A stretch of DNA of 64,000 nt from Streptomyces sp. DHE7-1. Lineage in GTDB: Bacteria; Actinomycetota; Actinomycetes; Streptomycetales; Streptomycetaceae. A program made the position numbers and the translations under genes. Below the pieces are notes generated by a model. The model was not told the origin of the DNA. It saw only the letters and a program-made list of their open reading frames with translations, and made no database searches. Shown piece by piece: positions 1 through 9,494 of the stretch (its first letter is position 1; each line of letters starts with the position of its first letter). The DNA is taken from the NCBI GenBank assembly GCA_016432725.1, contig JACJDG010000003.1, forward strand, positions 5,672,001 through 5,736,000, in the 5' to 3' direction.

Positions 1-113
1 CGAGGGCCCAGCAGGCCGAAACCGGTCCGCAACCGCTCGCCGAGACCCGTGCGGGACGGGGCCGCAGCCGGACGGGAACCGCCCGGCTGGGCGGGCGAAG
101 TCGTGACGGCCAT
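1..113 (-). CDS. Partial gene downstream of eccE (N-terminus only)
   Basis: Only the first 37 codons are visible before the window edge. The ATG at 113-111 overlaps the eccE stop codon (TGATG on the minus strand), so translation is probably coupled to eccE. The visible peptide begins MAVTTSPAQPGGSRP and is Ala/Pro/Gly-rich, followed by a basic stretch (GLGERLRTG). No signal peptide or domain can be called from this length. Its position makes it a likely member of the ESX locus; its function is unknown. Confidence 0.6.
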   Translation of the reverse strand, partial: MAVTTSPAQPGGSRPAAAPSRTGLGERLRTGFGLLGP

Positions 114-1483
114 CAGCGGGCACCTCCGAGCGGCAGGGTGGCCAGAACGCCGGGGAGCTGTTCCCGGTCCAGACGGGCGAGCCCGGTCCGCGCCTCGCGC
201 GCCGCACGCTCCAGATCGCGCCGGGCGTCGGTCAGTTCCTGGTTGCTGCGGCCGGTGATCCGCAGGTGACCCGTGATGGACACGTTCTGCTGCGCGCCCC
301 GGGCCAGGGTCAGACTGAAGGTCGTCGCCAGCGCGGGCACCGCGGTCAGCCGCGCCACCAACTGCGCCAGCGAGCCACCGGATCCGCCCAGTTGCGGCCA
401 GCGGCGCACCCAGTAGGTGGTGTGCCGGCGGTTGTCGCAGCGCCAGCTCCGGCTGGACTCCTCGGTACGGCGCTGCGGCGCCTCGCCCCGCCCGGCCTGG
501 GCGGCCTGCGCCGTCACCATGGGGTTGGCGCACGCCGAGGTGGCGATCGCCGCCGTCAACTCCTCCTCGTTCAGCACGCTCGCCCGGAACCCGGCGCCGG
601 TCAGCCGGCTCGCCAGGTGCTCGGCCGAACGCGCCAGGCACTTCTGCGCCCCGAGCAGTCCGCCGCCCCGCGCGGCCACCGCCTCCGGGCACAGCTCGGG
701 ATCGAGCTTCAGCGCGATCCACGTGATGCGCACCGCGGGGGAGCCGGTCTCCGCCTGCAGCGGCGCGTAGTTGCTGACCACCACCGACTGCTGGGGCAGG
801 TGCAGCGCGGGCGCGGGCTGCGTGTGCACCACGATCTGCGCCGACTCCAGGTGGATCCCGTCGACTTCGAGGACGTCCCGCACGAGGGCCACCGGCAGCG
901 GTCTGCGGCCGCGCTCCGCGCGCAGCGCGCCCGCGTCCGACTCCACCTGGAGCACCGCCGTCAGGAATCCGCCGTCGCCGACCATGCCGATCGGCCGCTG
1001 GTCGCGGTCGTCACCGCGGCTGTGGCTGTACGTGCGCAGGGAGGGGTCGCACTCCACGGCGGGCGCGAGTCCGGAGTCGGTGCCCACCGGCACCGGCGTG
1101 CTCGCGGCCCGCCGGTTGCGGGCCCGCAGCGCCAGCAGCGTGCCGAGCCACTCCGGCAGCGAACGTCCCCGGCGCCGTACGACGGCGAGCACCACCAGCA
1201 CCGCGGCGATCGCTGCGGCGGCGATCAGCGCCACCGTGCCGGCGAGCCAGCCGCACACCACGAGCGCGCCCGCGATCTCCAGCAGCACCAGCCGCTGCAC
1301 CGCGAACGAACCGCCGCGCCCGGAACGGGACTCCGGATGCGGAGCGAAAGCGCCTTGAGGGGGCGTGGGCGCCCGCTCACCACGCCGTCCGGAGGAAGCG
1401 GGGCCGGGAGCACCCGACCGGCCCGCGTCGCCCGATCGTGCCCCCGATTGCGATCGCGACCGGGCCCGCGTTGCGGAAGCCAT
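113..1483 (-). CDS. eccE: Type VII secretion protein EccE
   Basis: 456-residue membrane component of the ESX translocon. The N-terminus is a disordered Arg/Ser/Pro-rich stretch of about 75 residues. Two adjacent hydrophobic segments follow (roughly residues 80-115, around LLEIAGALVVCGWLAG and VALIAAAAIAAVLVVLAVV), and the rest is a large soluble domain, which is the usual EccE layout. The ATG at 1483 is preceded in frame by a GTG (1486) and by a G-rich stretch, so either codon may start it. The reading frame stays open further upstream, but that extension is Pro/Gly junk-like and lies over the divergent promoter region of eccB. Its stop overlaps the next minus-strand gene. The family call rests on topology plus linkage to eccB and mycP. 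Confidence 0.8.
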   Translation of the reverse strand: MASATRARSRSQSGARSGDAGRSGAPGPASSGRRGERAPTPPQGAFAPHPESRSGRGGSFAVQRLVLLEIAGALVVCGWLAGTVALIAAAAIAAVLVVLAVVRRRGRSLPEWLGTLLALRARNRRAASTPVPVGTDSGLAPAVECDPSLRTYSHSRGDDRDQRPIGMVGDGGFLTAVLQVESDAGALRAERGRRPLPVALVRDVLEVDGIHLESAQIVVHTQPAPALHLPQQSVVVSNYAPLQAETGSPAVRITWIALKLDPELCPEAVAARGGGLLGAQKCLARSAEHLASRLTGAGFRASVLNEEELTAAIATSACANPMVTAQAAQAGRGEAPQRRTEESSRSWRCDNRRHTTYWVRRWPQLGGSGGSLAQLVARLTAVPALATTFSLTLARGAQQNVSITGHLRITGRSNQELTDARRDLERAAREARTGLARLDREQLPGVLATLPLGGAR

Positions 1484-1689
1484 CACTCCAAAACCCCCGA
1501 ACTCTCCCGAAATCCCTTGCGCTCCGGTCCCTTCAAGCCCTGAGCACCCTACCCGTGCCACACGCACGTCCACGCAACAGGCATAGTAGGGGCCGGGTCT
1601 GACAGTCGAGGCACCAGAGGCAACCGAGGGCGGGGGACGGATCTTCACAGGTCCCCCACGGCTCCGCAACGGGGAGAGAGCGGACACAG

Positions 1690-3212
1690 ATGGCATCACG
1701 GCGGGACGAACTCAACGCCTACACCTTCGCGAAGCGCCGCACGCTCGCGTCATTCCTGCAGCCTTCCCCTCCGGTTCCGAGGAGGGCGCCCCGAAGCCGC
1801 TGAAGGCACTGGTGCCCGGCCTCGTCGTCGGCGCCGTCGTCCTCGCCGTGTTCGGCGCGATCGGCATGTTCAGCCCCACCGCGCCCAAGGGCTGGGACAC
1901 CCCGGAAGAACACGTCATCGTCGCGAGCAAGTCCACCACCCGGTACGTCGTCCTGAAGACCGGCAAGCAGACGCAGCTCCACCCGGTCCTCAACATGGCC
2001 TCCGCCAAGCTCCTGCTGGACCCCGGCAAGGACAGCGTCATCACCGTCGACGAGAAGATCCTCGACAGCGGCAAGCCCCCGCACGGCGCCACCATCGGCA
2101 TCCCCTACGCCCCCGACCGCCTGCCCACCCCGGACGAGGCCTCGGCCACCAAGCGCTGGGCCGTCTGCGAACGCCCCGGCGACGGCGGCCGCGCCATCCA
2201 GAAGGCGGCGTTCGTCCTCGGGCGGAAGGAGTGGTCCAGGACGGACGGGCGCGACAAGCTCGCCCACGGCGACCTCATGTACGTCGTCGGACCCGACGGC
2301 AGGACGCAGTACGTGGTCGACGCCCGGGGCACGGCGTACGAGATCGCCGACCCGGCCGACAAGGAACTCCTCAAGGCCCTCGACACCCAGGCGCGCGCCC
2401 CGCAGCGCGTCTCCCAGGACTGGCTCGACACCCTGCACAAGGGCGACCCGGTCTCCATCCCGTCGATCCAGGGCACCCCGGGAGAGAAGGCGGGCGCCTC
2501 GGAACTGCTGGGCCGATACGACAAGGTCGGCGAGGTCATCAAGGCGTACGACGGGCAGACGATGCAGTACTACGTCGTCCTGAAGGGAAAGGTGGCCCGC
2601 GTCTCCGAGTTCACGGCCACACTCCTGCTCAACAGCGGGGACCTCGTCGGTGTCGGCCAGGCCGGTGAGGCGCAGCAGGTCAGCCCCGGCGCGGTCGTCG
2701 ACAGCACGACGTTCGACGGCGGCCGCGACTGGCCGGCGTACAAGCCGAGGACGGTGAACGACGGCTCCAGCACCACCAGCGGCCGCAACACCCTCTGCAA
2801 CGTGATGCGTTCGGTCGACGGCAAGGGCGCCACCACCCTGTCCACGTGGGTCGGCAAGGACTTCCCCGCGCAGCTCCCCACCGGATCCTCCAGCGCCTAC
2901 GTCACCCCCGGATCCGGCCAGCTCTACCGGCAGTTCCAGGGCACCGAGACCGCGGCCGGCGGCGTCTTCCTGGTCACCGACACCGGCCTGCGCTACGCCC
3001 TGCAGTCCAACAGCGACAGCACCACCGACGACCAGGGCGTCGGCACCTCCGCCAAGCGGCGCAAGGAGGAGCTGAGCGAGGCGAGGATCGCCCAGACCCG
3101 CCTCGGCTACGAGAACGTGACGCCCACGCCCATCCCCGTCGAGTGGTCGAGGTTCCTGCCGACGGGCCCGCGCCTGTCGGAGTCGGCGGCGCGGCAGCCG
3201 CAGGGCTCGTAG
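1690..3212 (+). CDS. eccB: Type VII secretion protein EccB (one apparent frameshift)
   Basis: ESX core membrane protein with one transmembrane helix and a large extracytoplasmic repeat domain. The N-terminus MASRRDELNAYTFAKRRT is the typical EccB start. A TM helix follows (VVGAVVLAVFGAIGMF), then WD-containing periplasmic sequence ending near 3212. The 5-prime part is in a different frame from the rest. One missing C in the run at 1766-1769 explains it: adding one C gives LQPSPSGSEEGAPKPLKAL and a 507-residue protein. mycP follows after 24 bases, so the two are likely co-transcribed, divergently from eccE. Confidence 0.88.
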
Positions 3213-3236
3213 CGGCGGCGGGAGGAGAACGCACTC

Positions 3237-4533
3237 ATGCAGAAGTCGAATCCGCCGCGCACCCGGCCCGCCGAACACCCCGGCACCGTCGCCAGGACCG
3301 CGGCCCTGGCCGCCGCGGCGCTCCTCACCGCCACGGCCACCACCTTCGCCCTGCCCGCCACCCCGGCCCGCGCGGACGACGGCCAGTGCACCTTCCCGGC
3401 GAAGGACTACTCGGGACGGCCGTGGGCGCTGCAGCGCGTCAACCTGGACGCGCTGTGGGCCCAGTCCACCGGCAAGGGCGTACGGGTGGCCGTGATCGAC
3501 ACCGGCGTCGACGTCAAGAACCCGCAGCTCACCAAGGCCGTCGACGCGTCCAAGGGCAAGAACCTGCTGCCGGCCAAGAACGCCAAGGGCGAGAAGATAG
3601 AGCGCGGCAACAGCTCGGGCACCACGGACACCGTCGGCCACGGCACCCGCGTCGCGGGCATCATCGCGGCCCGGCCCGCCAAGGGGACCGGCTTCGTGGG
3701 CCTCGCCCCGGACGCGACGATCATCCCGGTCAAGCAGAACGACGCCGAGGGCGACGGCACCGCGCTCACCCTGGCCACCGCGATCCGCCACGCCGTCCAG
3801 GCCGGCGCCGACGTCATCAACATCTCCCAGGACACGGCCAACGCGGTCCGGCCGGACGCCCGACTGCAGCAGGCCGTCGACGAAGCCCTCAACCGGAAGG
3901 TCGTGGTCGTCGCCTCGGCCGGAAACGACGGCCTGGGCGGCAACGTCAAGGTGACGTACCCGGCGTCGTACCCGGGCGTACTCGCGGTGGCGGCGTCCGA
4001 CCGCAACAACGAGCGGGCGGCGTTCTCGCAATCGGGAGACTTCGTGGGCGTCGCCGCTCCCGGCGTCGACATGATCTCCACCGTGCCCGGCGGCGGTCAC
4101 TGCTCGGACAACGGCACGAGCTTCTCGGCCCCGTACGTCGCGGGCGTGGCCGCCCTGCTGAAGGCCAAGTACCCGGACTGGACGGCCCAGGAGGTCACCG
4201 CCCAGATCGAGCAGACCGCCGAACGCTCGATCCCCGGCCACGACCGGCTGGTCGGCTGGGGCGTCGTGGACCCGGTGAAGGCGCTGACGGACGTGGACCC
4301 GGAGCACCCCGTCCAGTCCCCGCGCCCGAGGACGGCGTCTCCAGGGGCGAGGCCCCCTCGGTCACCCCCTGCACTTCGGCGAGACGGCGGAGGAACGCGA
4401 CACCCGCATGGCGACCTACGTGGTCGTCGGCGGCCTGGTCCTGGTCGCGGGCCTGGCCGGCACGGCCGTGGCGGTCCGCGACGCACGGCGCCGGCGTGCG
4501 GGGCGGCCGGGAGGAGCGCCATGGACACGCTGA
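3237..4533 (+). CDS. mycP: Type VII secretion-associated serine protease, mycosin 1 (two apparent frameshifts)
   Basis: Membrane-anchored subtilisin of the ESX locus. It has a signal peptide with an AxA-type end (residues 21-46), then an S8 domain with catalytic Asp88 (VAVIDTG), His135 (GHGTRVAG), oxyanion Asn230 (SAGND) and Ser295 (NGTSFSAP). A C-terminal TM helix (YVVVGGLVLVAGLAGTAVAV) and an Arg-rich tail anchor it. The last part lies in two other frames: adding one C at 4325-4327 and one at 4365-4369 restores PEDGVSRGEAPSVTPLHFGE and the anchor, giving 432 residues. RBS GGAGGAGAA precedes the ATG. It overlaps the next gene by 13 bases. In mycobacteria, mycosins act on secreted substrates and stabilise the ESX complex. 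Confidence 0.88.
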
Positions 4534-5129
4534 CGAAGATGAACGTGTTCCTGCTCGTCCTGTGTTCCGCTCTGCTGGCCATGGCCTGTGTGAAGGCGGA
4601 CCGGGTACGGGCCTGGCGTGCCGGCCTCAACCCGTCGGCCCCGGAACTGCCGGACTCGGCCTTCGTCGTGGCCCGCGTCGTCCTCGTGGCCCTGGCCGTC
4701 GTCGGCGTCTGCACGGCGGTGCGGGGCTTCGGCGTCTCCGACCGGACGTCCTGGGACGACAGCGAGCTGACCAGCGCGGTGCACCAGGCCACCGGAGACC
4801 TCGACGGCTACACCTACACGACGGACGAGACGGGCAGCTCCTCCTACTTCACCGACTACGAGTCGCTGACCGAGGAGAGGGTCGCCCGCTACGGCGGCGG
4901 CGACGCCCCCGCGACCGGCGTCTTCGCCGACCCGGCGGGCACCGACACGGACACGGAGGCCCATCTCACCGTCACGGCGTCCGGCGCGGACAAGGCCTTC
5001 TGCGTCCACCTGGAGCGCACTCGCGCGAAGAAGCACGACTACACGCCTCCGGGCGTGAGCGGCAACCCGGGCACCCTGACCTTCCGGGGATACCGGCTGA
5101 GGGCCGGGGCGCGGGACGGGGAGTGCTGA
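4521..5129 (+). CDS. Membrane protein of the ESX locus, unknown function
   Basis: 202 residues. An N-terminal hydrophobic segment (VFLLVLCSALLAMAC, residues 9-23) and a second one (FVVARVVLVALAVVGVCTAV, about residues 53-72) are followed by a soluble domain of about 130 residues rich in Thr, Asp and Gly with a late Cys pair. It starts inside the 3-prime end of mycosin 1 (13-base overlap, RBS GGAGGAG), which indicates translational coupling. I do not recognise a family. A membrane-tethered extracytoplasmic accessory of the secretion machine is a reasonable guess from context only. Confidence 0.7.
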   Translation: MDTLTKMNVFLLVLCSALLAMACVKADRVRAWRAGLNPSAPELPDSAFVVARVVLVALAVVGVCTAVRGFGVSDRTSWDDSELTSAVHQATGDLDGYTYTTDETGSSSYFTDYESLTEERVARYGGGDAPATGVFADPAGTDTDTEAHLTVTASGADKAFCVHLERTRAKKHDYTPPGVSGNPGTLTFRGYRLRAGARDGEC

Positions 5130-5148
5130 CCCCGCGCTCCGCCGGGCC

Positions 5149-5661
5149 TCACAGCTTGCCCAGCACGACCCCACGCCAGGTCCAGCCGGACTTCAGCACG
5201 GCGCTCCGCAGGGGTTCGCGCAGCTCCGCCGCGTCGAACCGGAAGGTCTCCGTCGCCTCCAGCCGGCCGTCGTCCCCCCGGCCGAGCGTCCACTGCCGCG
5301 TGACGGTCCGGTCCTGCCCGCGCGAGTACGACGACGCGACCTGAAGCCGCGGCGGACTGCCGACCCGGCTGACCTCCCACTGCTCCTCGAGGGCCCGCAC
5401 CTCGTGGCCCGCACGGTCCAGCCGCATCCGGATGCGCACGGCGTGCGTGATCCGGGACTCGACGAAAAAGGTCTGCCAGGCGGGCTCCGCGATCCGCCAC
5501 TCCGCCACCAGATCGGCGCCCTCCGCGGCCCCGTAGCGGACGACGTACGGAACATCCGGCCGGCTGAGTCCGAGCAGGGCCGTACGCAACTCCTCCGCCG
5601 GGACCGGCGGGACACCGTCCGCGGGTCGCCGGGTTCCGGTCAGCCTGTCGAAGAGTCCCAT
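5149..5661 (-). CDS. Conserved hypothetical protein, 170 aa
   Basis: Soluble, with no signal peptide or TM segment. It starts MGLFDRLTG and is rich in Arg/Glu, with an alternating pattern (WQTFFVESRITHAVRIRMRLD, LEEQWEVSRV) that suggests a beta-sheet fold. It is the last gene of a minus-strand group (8128 to 5149) and converges on the mycosin operon with a 19-base gap. Function unknown. Its position after the LpqN-like gene makes it part of cassette A described in the findings. Confidence 0.65.
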   Translation of the reverse strand: MGLFDRLTGTRRPADGVPPVPAEELRTALLGLSRPDVPYVVRYGAAEGADLVAEWRIAEPAWQTFFVESRITHAVRIRMRLDRAGHEVRALEEQWEVSRVGSPPRLQVASSYSRGQDRTVTRQWTLGRGDDGRLEATETFRFDAAELREPLRSAVLKSGWTWRGVVLGKL

Positions 5662-5727
5662 GGGCTCAACCTACGAGGGACACCGCCGCCGGCACAACAA
5701 ACGCCCTTCCGCCTCCCGTGGATGGCG

Positions 5728-6224
5728 TCACGACGTCGCGCCGCCGCCCGGGCGCACACTGCGGACGAGGTCGCTGAAGTCGTCCAGGACGGCCGGATGC
5801 TGGGCCGCGGTCGAGGTGAGGATCAACCGGATCACCGCCCGCTTGCGCGGATCGGAGACGTCCAGCATGGACATGTACACCTGCGACTGCACGAGGTCGC
5901 GGCGCACCCCGCCGGCGATGGTCGAGAAGGACAGCGTCTGCGTGAGGCCAGGAGCCTCGGCGGAGCCCGTCTCGCGACGGCCGGTGACCGTGACCGAGGT
6001 GATGGCCCGGCCGAGGCGCTCCACCGACTCGTCGGCGATCTCCGGCAGCGTCGCCGGGTCCGGGCGGTACTCGCCGTCGATCGTGATGTTGGCGGTGAAG
6101 CCGCCGTCGGACGGCAGACGCACCGCCACGTACGCGGCGCCGGGGCGGCGACCTCGTCCGGAGGAGCCGACCGCCAGCCCTCCGGCAGGTCGAACTCGAT
6201 CGGGACCGGCAGGCTCGTGGCCAT
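5728..6224 (-). CDS. Small LpqN/DUF1795-like protein (one apparent frameshift)
   Basis: 165 residues after correction. The start ATG at 6224 has a strong RBS (GAAGGAGG). It begins MATSLPVPIEFDLPEGW, and the LP-x-GW opening with later paired beta strands (FTANITIDGEYRPD, YMSMLD) is reminiscent of LpqN/DUF1795-type folds; this is a resemblance, not a firm assignment. The frame breaks at the G run 6142-6145 (plus strand). Adding one base joins PDEVAAP to GAAYVAVRLPSDGG. No signal peptide is seen, so it probably acts in the cytoplasm, perhaps as a chaperone or immunity partner of the upstream large protein. Confidence 0.6.
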
Positions 6225-6281
6225 GCGCGAGCCCTCCTTCCTGGAGCGGGGCACCCTCGCGAGGGTGCTGAGAAGTCTGGA

Positions 6282-7599
6282 TCAGAAGAGGCTGCCGATG
6301 GCGTCACCGGCCGAGCTCAGCCCGTCGCCGACGGCATCGGCCAGATCGCCCGCGGTGTCGGTGACCTTGTCCGGGTCGACGGTGAACTCGAAGCCCACTT
6401 CACCACCGACGATGGGGAGAGACCCACACTGGTCTTGAACTCCCACTTCCCGTCCTGGGTCTTCCCGATGTCCAGATTGGCCTCGGCACCCGGACCGGCC
6501 CATCCCTCGGCGGTGACACCCGCCCCGATACCGCCGATGTCCGCGCCCACGGTGCCGCCGCCCTTGGCCCCCGCGAACGCCTCGCCGCCCAGGTTGATGC
6601 CCTCCAGGCCCGCCCCGGCATGGGCTCCGGCCTCGGCACCCGCCATGGCCTCGGCACGTCCGTAGACACCCACCGGGCCGACGTCGAAGCGGCCCTTGGA
6701 CGAGGCCTCGCCGCCGGCCAGGGCGCCGGCCTCCCCTGAATGCCCTCATGGGTGATGCCGCCGCTCACGGAACCCTTGGCGCCCGCGTACGCTTCGGCCT
6801 CGCCGTCGAGCTTCACCGGCCCGTTGGTGAGCGAGCCCTCCGCGCTCGCGCGCCCGAGGTCGGCGTGCGCCTCGGCCTCGCCCATCTTGCCGGACCCGGT
6901 GTCCGGTCCGGTCGCCTCCGCGCCGACATCCGGACCCGAGGCCTCGGCCTCCCCGTCGGAGACCCACCCGTCGGGTTTGGTCGGGGTCTGCTTCGACTCG
7001 GCCACGTACTTGTCGATGCCGCTGTGCGCATGGCTGTTGAAACCGGTGAGCGTGCCGTCGTTCACGTCGGCGTCGAGCACCACCGCCTTGAGCGCGGTCT
7101 CGACGTGCGCGTCGGCCTCGACGACGTCCTTCACGGCCTTGTCCACGTGCGCCTGCCAGGAGGCGACGGCCGAGTGTACGGACTGCTGGTAGTCGGGGTC
7201 GTGGTGCATGGCGTTGCGCTCACCGGCGCTGAGCTTCGAGGTGTCGTAGGAGACCACGCCGGCCTCGGACACCGCCATGCCGGCCTTGACCGCGTCCGCC
7301 CGGGCCGACTCCAGCTTCTTGCGCAGGTCCGTGAACTGGGTGTGCGCCTCACGCAGCAGCGAGGCCACCGCCTTGGCCTCCTTCTGGGCGCTCTGGAACT
7401 GCTTGAGCGTGACGTCGAACCGCCGGCCGGCGGCGTCCGCGCTCAGCCCGGTCCAGGTCTGCCCCGTGGAGACACCGCACACATCCCGCTTGTAGGCGAT
7501 CTCCTGCTTGTTGAACTCCTTCGCCATCCCGTCCCAACGGTCCGCCGCCGTGGAGAGCTTGGACAGGTCGGTGGTCATGATCTCGTGGTAGTTCGGCAT
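6282..7599 (-). CDS. Large WXG-domain protein with Gly/Ala/Glu repeat C-terminus (two apparent frameshifts)
   Basis: 439 residues after correction; RBS GGGGAA precedes the ATG at 7599. The N-terminal half (about residues 1-190) is helical and carries a W-T-G motif (TGQTWTGLSADAAG), like the WXG100 turn. The C-terminal half is a repeat of G-E-A-x-A-x-A-G units with many Gly, Ala and Glu, and ends in an amphipathic Asp/Gly/Ala helix (TDTAGDLADAVGDGL). Frame breaks at 6733-6736 and 6414-6417 are each repaired by one base. A predicted ESX substrate, from its WXG-like domain and the neighbouring secretion genes; not proven. Confidence 0.6.
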
Positions 7600-7685
7600 G
7601 GGTTCCCCGTTGTGTGGCGTGGCAGCGTGCCGGTTCGGGACGGCCGTTCGGCGACCGCGCCCGGATGCGTCAGTGACCGGATGCG

Positions 7686-8128
7686 TCAGTAACCGGTGAG
7701 CACCGACACCGAGCCGGCGTTCGTCCCGGTCTGGATGTCCGTGTTCTGCAGCACGGTGTTGGCGCTCCGCAGCGACGCCTTGTCGGACGCGAGCATGTTC
7801 ATCAGGTTCTTCACCTGGTCCCCCACGTCTCGTGCGCCTTCTTCAGGGCTCCCGACGTGTGCCAGCCGTCCCGGAACGCGGAGACGGCCGAAGCGGTGTC
7901 CGTGTCCGCCCAGTCGCCGGCCTTGCGGGTGTCCGGCTCGATGTGGTCCTCGATGGCCTTCGCGGCGGCCTTCTTCTCGGCCGGGGAGGAAGCGAGGTCC
8001 TTCTGCCCGCCGAGCAGCGGCGGGGGCCCCGAGGACCCACCGGGATCGGCGGGCAACTGGTTCAGCCGCATCCCGACGGGCTGCGCGGCCCCGTCGACCG
8101 CCGTCTGTCCTGCTTCCGGCCCTGCCAT
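7686..8128 (-). CDS. Small helical ESX-associated protein with MRLN motif (one apparent frameshift)
   Basis: 147 residues after correction. It contains MRLNQLPADPGG near residue 20, the same signature as in the proteins at 11790-12245 and 25378-25896. The rest is mostly helical (KAAAKAIEDHIE, WADTDTASAVSAFRDGW, NLMNMLASDKASLRSANTVL), which suggests a WXG100-type hairpin. As read, the frame ends early at HETWGTR; adding one G at 7820-7824 continues it as GDQVKNLMNML to the stop at 7686. It precedes the large protein at 7599, so a partner or chaperone role is inferred. Confidence 0.6.
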
Positions 8129-8269
8129 GACTCCGCCTCTCCCCGTACGCCGCCGAGTCCGCGCGGCAACTCTTCCTACTTCAGCGCGCCTTGGCGCGGC
8201 CCCCGCCGAACGACCGTGCCGAACGGCTCGGCCGAACGACTCCGCCGGACGGCTCTCCGCCGAGCGGCC

Positions 8270-8623
8270 TCAGCCTGCGGCGGGCGAAGCCTTGTCGTCG
8301 GCCTTGAAATCGAAGTTGATCTTCCCGTCCTCCACGGAGGTCACCTTGACCGAGACCCCCAGGGTGCTGCCGTCGTCCGCGGTGATCGTGCACCGGGTCG
8401 TCGTACCGACCTTGCCCTTGAGGTCCTCTGGGCAGGTGACGTCCGGCTTCGGCCGCCCGGTGGCGGCGGCGAGCTTCGCGGAAAGCGTGGAGGCCAGCTT
8501 GTCGGAGGACAGCTTCGGCGTGGACTCCCCGACACTGACGGACGCCGAGCAACCGGAGAGCAGGGTGCCGACAACGGCAGCCGAAAGGACCGAAACGGCC
8601 GCGTACGACCTGGTTGTGGGCAT
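8270..8623 (-). CDS. DUF4333-type lipoprotein
   Basis: 117 residues. A signal peptide with lipobox LLSGC predicts lipidation at Cys25 and surface anchoring. The mature part matches the DUF4333 pattern: a V-x-C-P-x-x-L segment (DVTCPEDLKGKVG), a second Cys (TRCTITADDG) and VKVTSVEDGKINF at the end. The two Cys could form a disulfide. The start ATG at 8623 was chosen because it puts the lipobox 20 residues in; longer in-frame starts add only a Pro/Arg-rich stretch. It stands alone between two ESX cassettes. Function unknown. Confidence 0.78.
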   Translation of the reverse strand: MPTTRSYAAVSVLSAAVVGTLLSGCSASVSVGESTPKLSSDKLASTLSAKLAAATGRPKPDVTCPEDLKGKVGTTTRCTITADDGSTLGVSVKVTSVEDGKINFDFKADDKASPAAG

Positions 8624-8809
8624 TCTGCACTCCGAGCGGGCTAGCCACGGCAAAAGGACGCGGGAAGCATACTCCGGAGGGTTGCCCGGACCGTGATGCG
8701 GGTGCGGCCGGTCAGTGCGATGCCTGCCAATCTTCACCGGTCCTTCAGAGCGCACGCATGAAATCTTCCCCCGCTCGTCGCCGATTGCCGCACCGGTGAG
8801 GGAAGGCCC

Positions 8810-9493
8810 TCAGGTCGACGGAACCTTCCGAGGGAGATCCGCCTCCGAAGAACAGCCTGCTTCGTCGGCAATCCTGCGAGCAACGGAGTTGAGGACCACC
8901 ATATGGTCCCGGGCGCTGCGATAACTCTCGAGAGCGGAAGAAGGTGAGAACATCTCCCCCTTGATGAAGTGAGTCGCCCCCGTACCTGTCTTTGTGGTGC
9001 AGCCGAAGAAAAGATCTGCTCCGTTCGTCCCGGTGGCCGCGTACGCGCCGACGGGGAAGGTCACCGATCTATTGCTTGCCTTGCTGGTGGGATTCGGGTG
9101 TTGCTCTGCTGCATAGAACTCGATTTGCAGGAGAGGGAAGTCGTCGCCACTCTTCGTACTGTAGATGCTGCACTTGCTTCTCGATGTCGCGTCGTCATGC
9201 AGATGTCGGACTGCTCGGGACACCGAGAACGAATTGGACTCCCCCGCACCGTTGACACCGGTCAGCTCCGTAAAATGCCTCATGTGGAAGAGTCGCTCCA
9301 GCGCCGCGGCGGCTTCGGCGTCCAGCGCCCCGTCGCAGAGCCTCTCCGCGGTCACACCCGTTGGCTTCGCCCCGCCGCCCGACGAAGCGGCGCAGCCGGA
9401 GCAGAGCACTGCCGAGCCCAGGGCGATGAGCGCAGCGCGTCTTACACGGCCAACCGCCCGCACGAGCGTCCAGTGCGCCAGAAATCGTTGCAT
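8810..9493 (-). CDS. Lipoprotein, last gene of ESX cassette B
   Basis: 227 residues. The N-terminus is basic, followed by a hydrophobic helix and lipobox LCSGC (Cys34 counting from the ATG at 9493), so it should be anchored on the outer face of the membrane. The mature domain holds several Cys (RLCDGAL, SKCSIYS, FFGCTTK, EAGCSSE) that may pair as disulfides. The ATG lies one base after the stop of the large gene at 9495, so it is translationally coupled to it. The cassette at 22524-25896 has a lipoprotein in the same place. Candidate immunity or receptor protein, by position only. Confidence 0.72.
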   Translation of the reverse strand: MQRFLAHWTLVRAVGRVRRAALIALGSAVLCSGCAASSGGGAKPTGVTAERLCDGALDAEAAAALERLFHMRHFTELTGVNGAGESNSFSVSRAVRHLHDDATSRSKCSIYSTKSGDDFPLLQIEFYAAEQHPNPTSKASNRSVTFPVGAYAATGTNGADLFFGCTTKTGTGATHFIKGEMFSPSSALESYRSARDHMVVLNSVARRIADEAGCSSEADLPRKVPST

Positions 9494-9494
9494 C

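Noticed and set aside
266..1543. 425-codon plus-strand open frame opposite eccE
   Set aside because: Arg/Gly/His-rich antisense shadow; the minus-strand product has the EccE topology and coupling to the next gene.
1719..4307. 862-codon open frame on the minus strand opposite eccB/mycP
   Set aside because: Arg/Gly/Asp/Val-rich low-complexity translation typical of the antisense frame of high-GC genes; eccB and mycosin motifs are on the plus strand.
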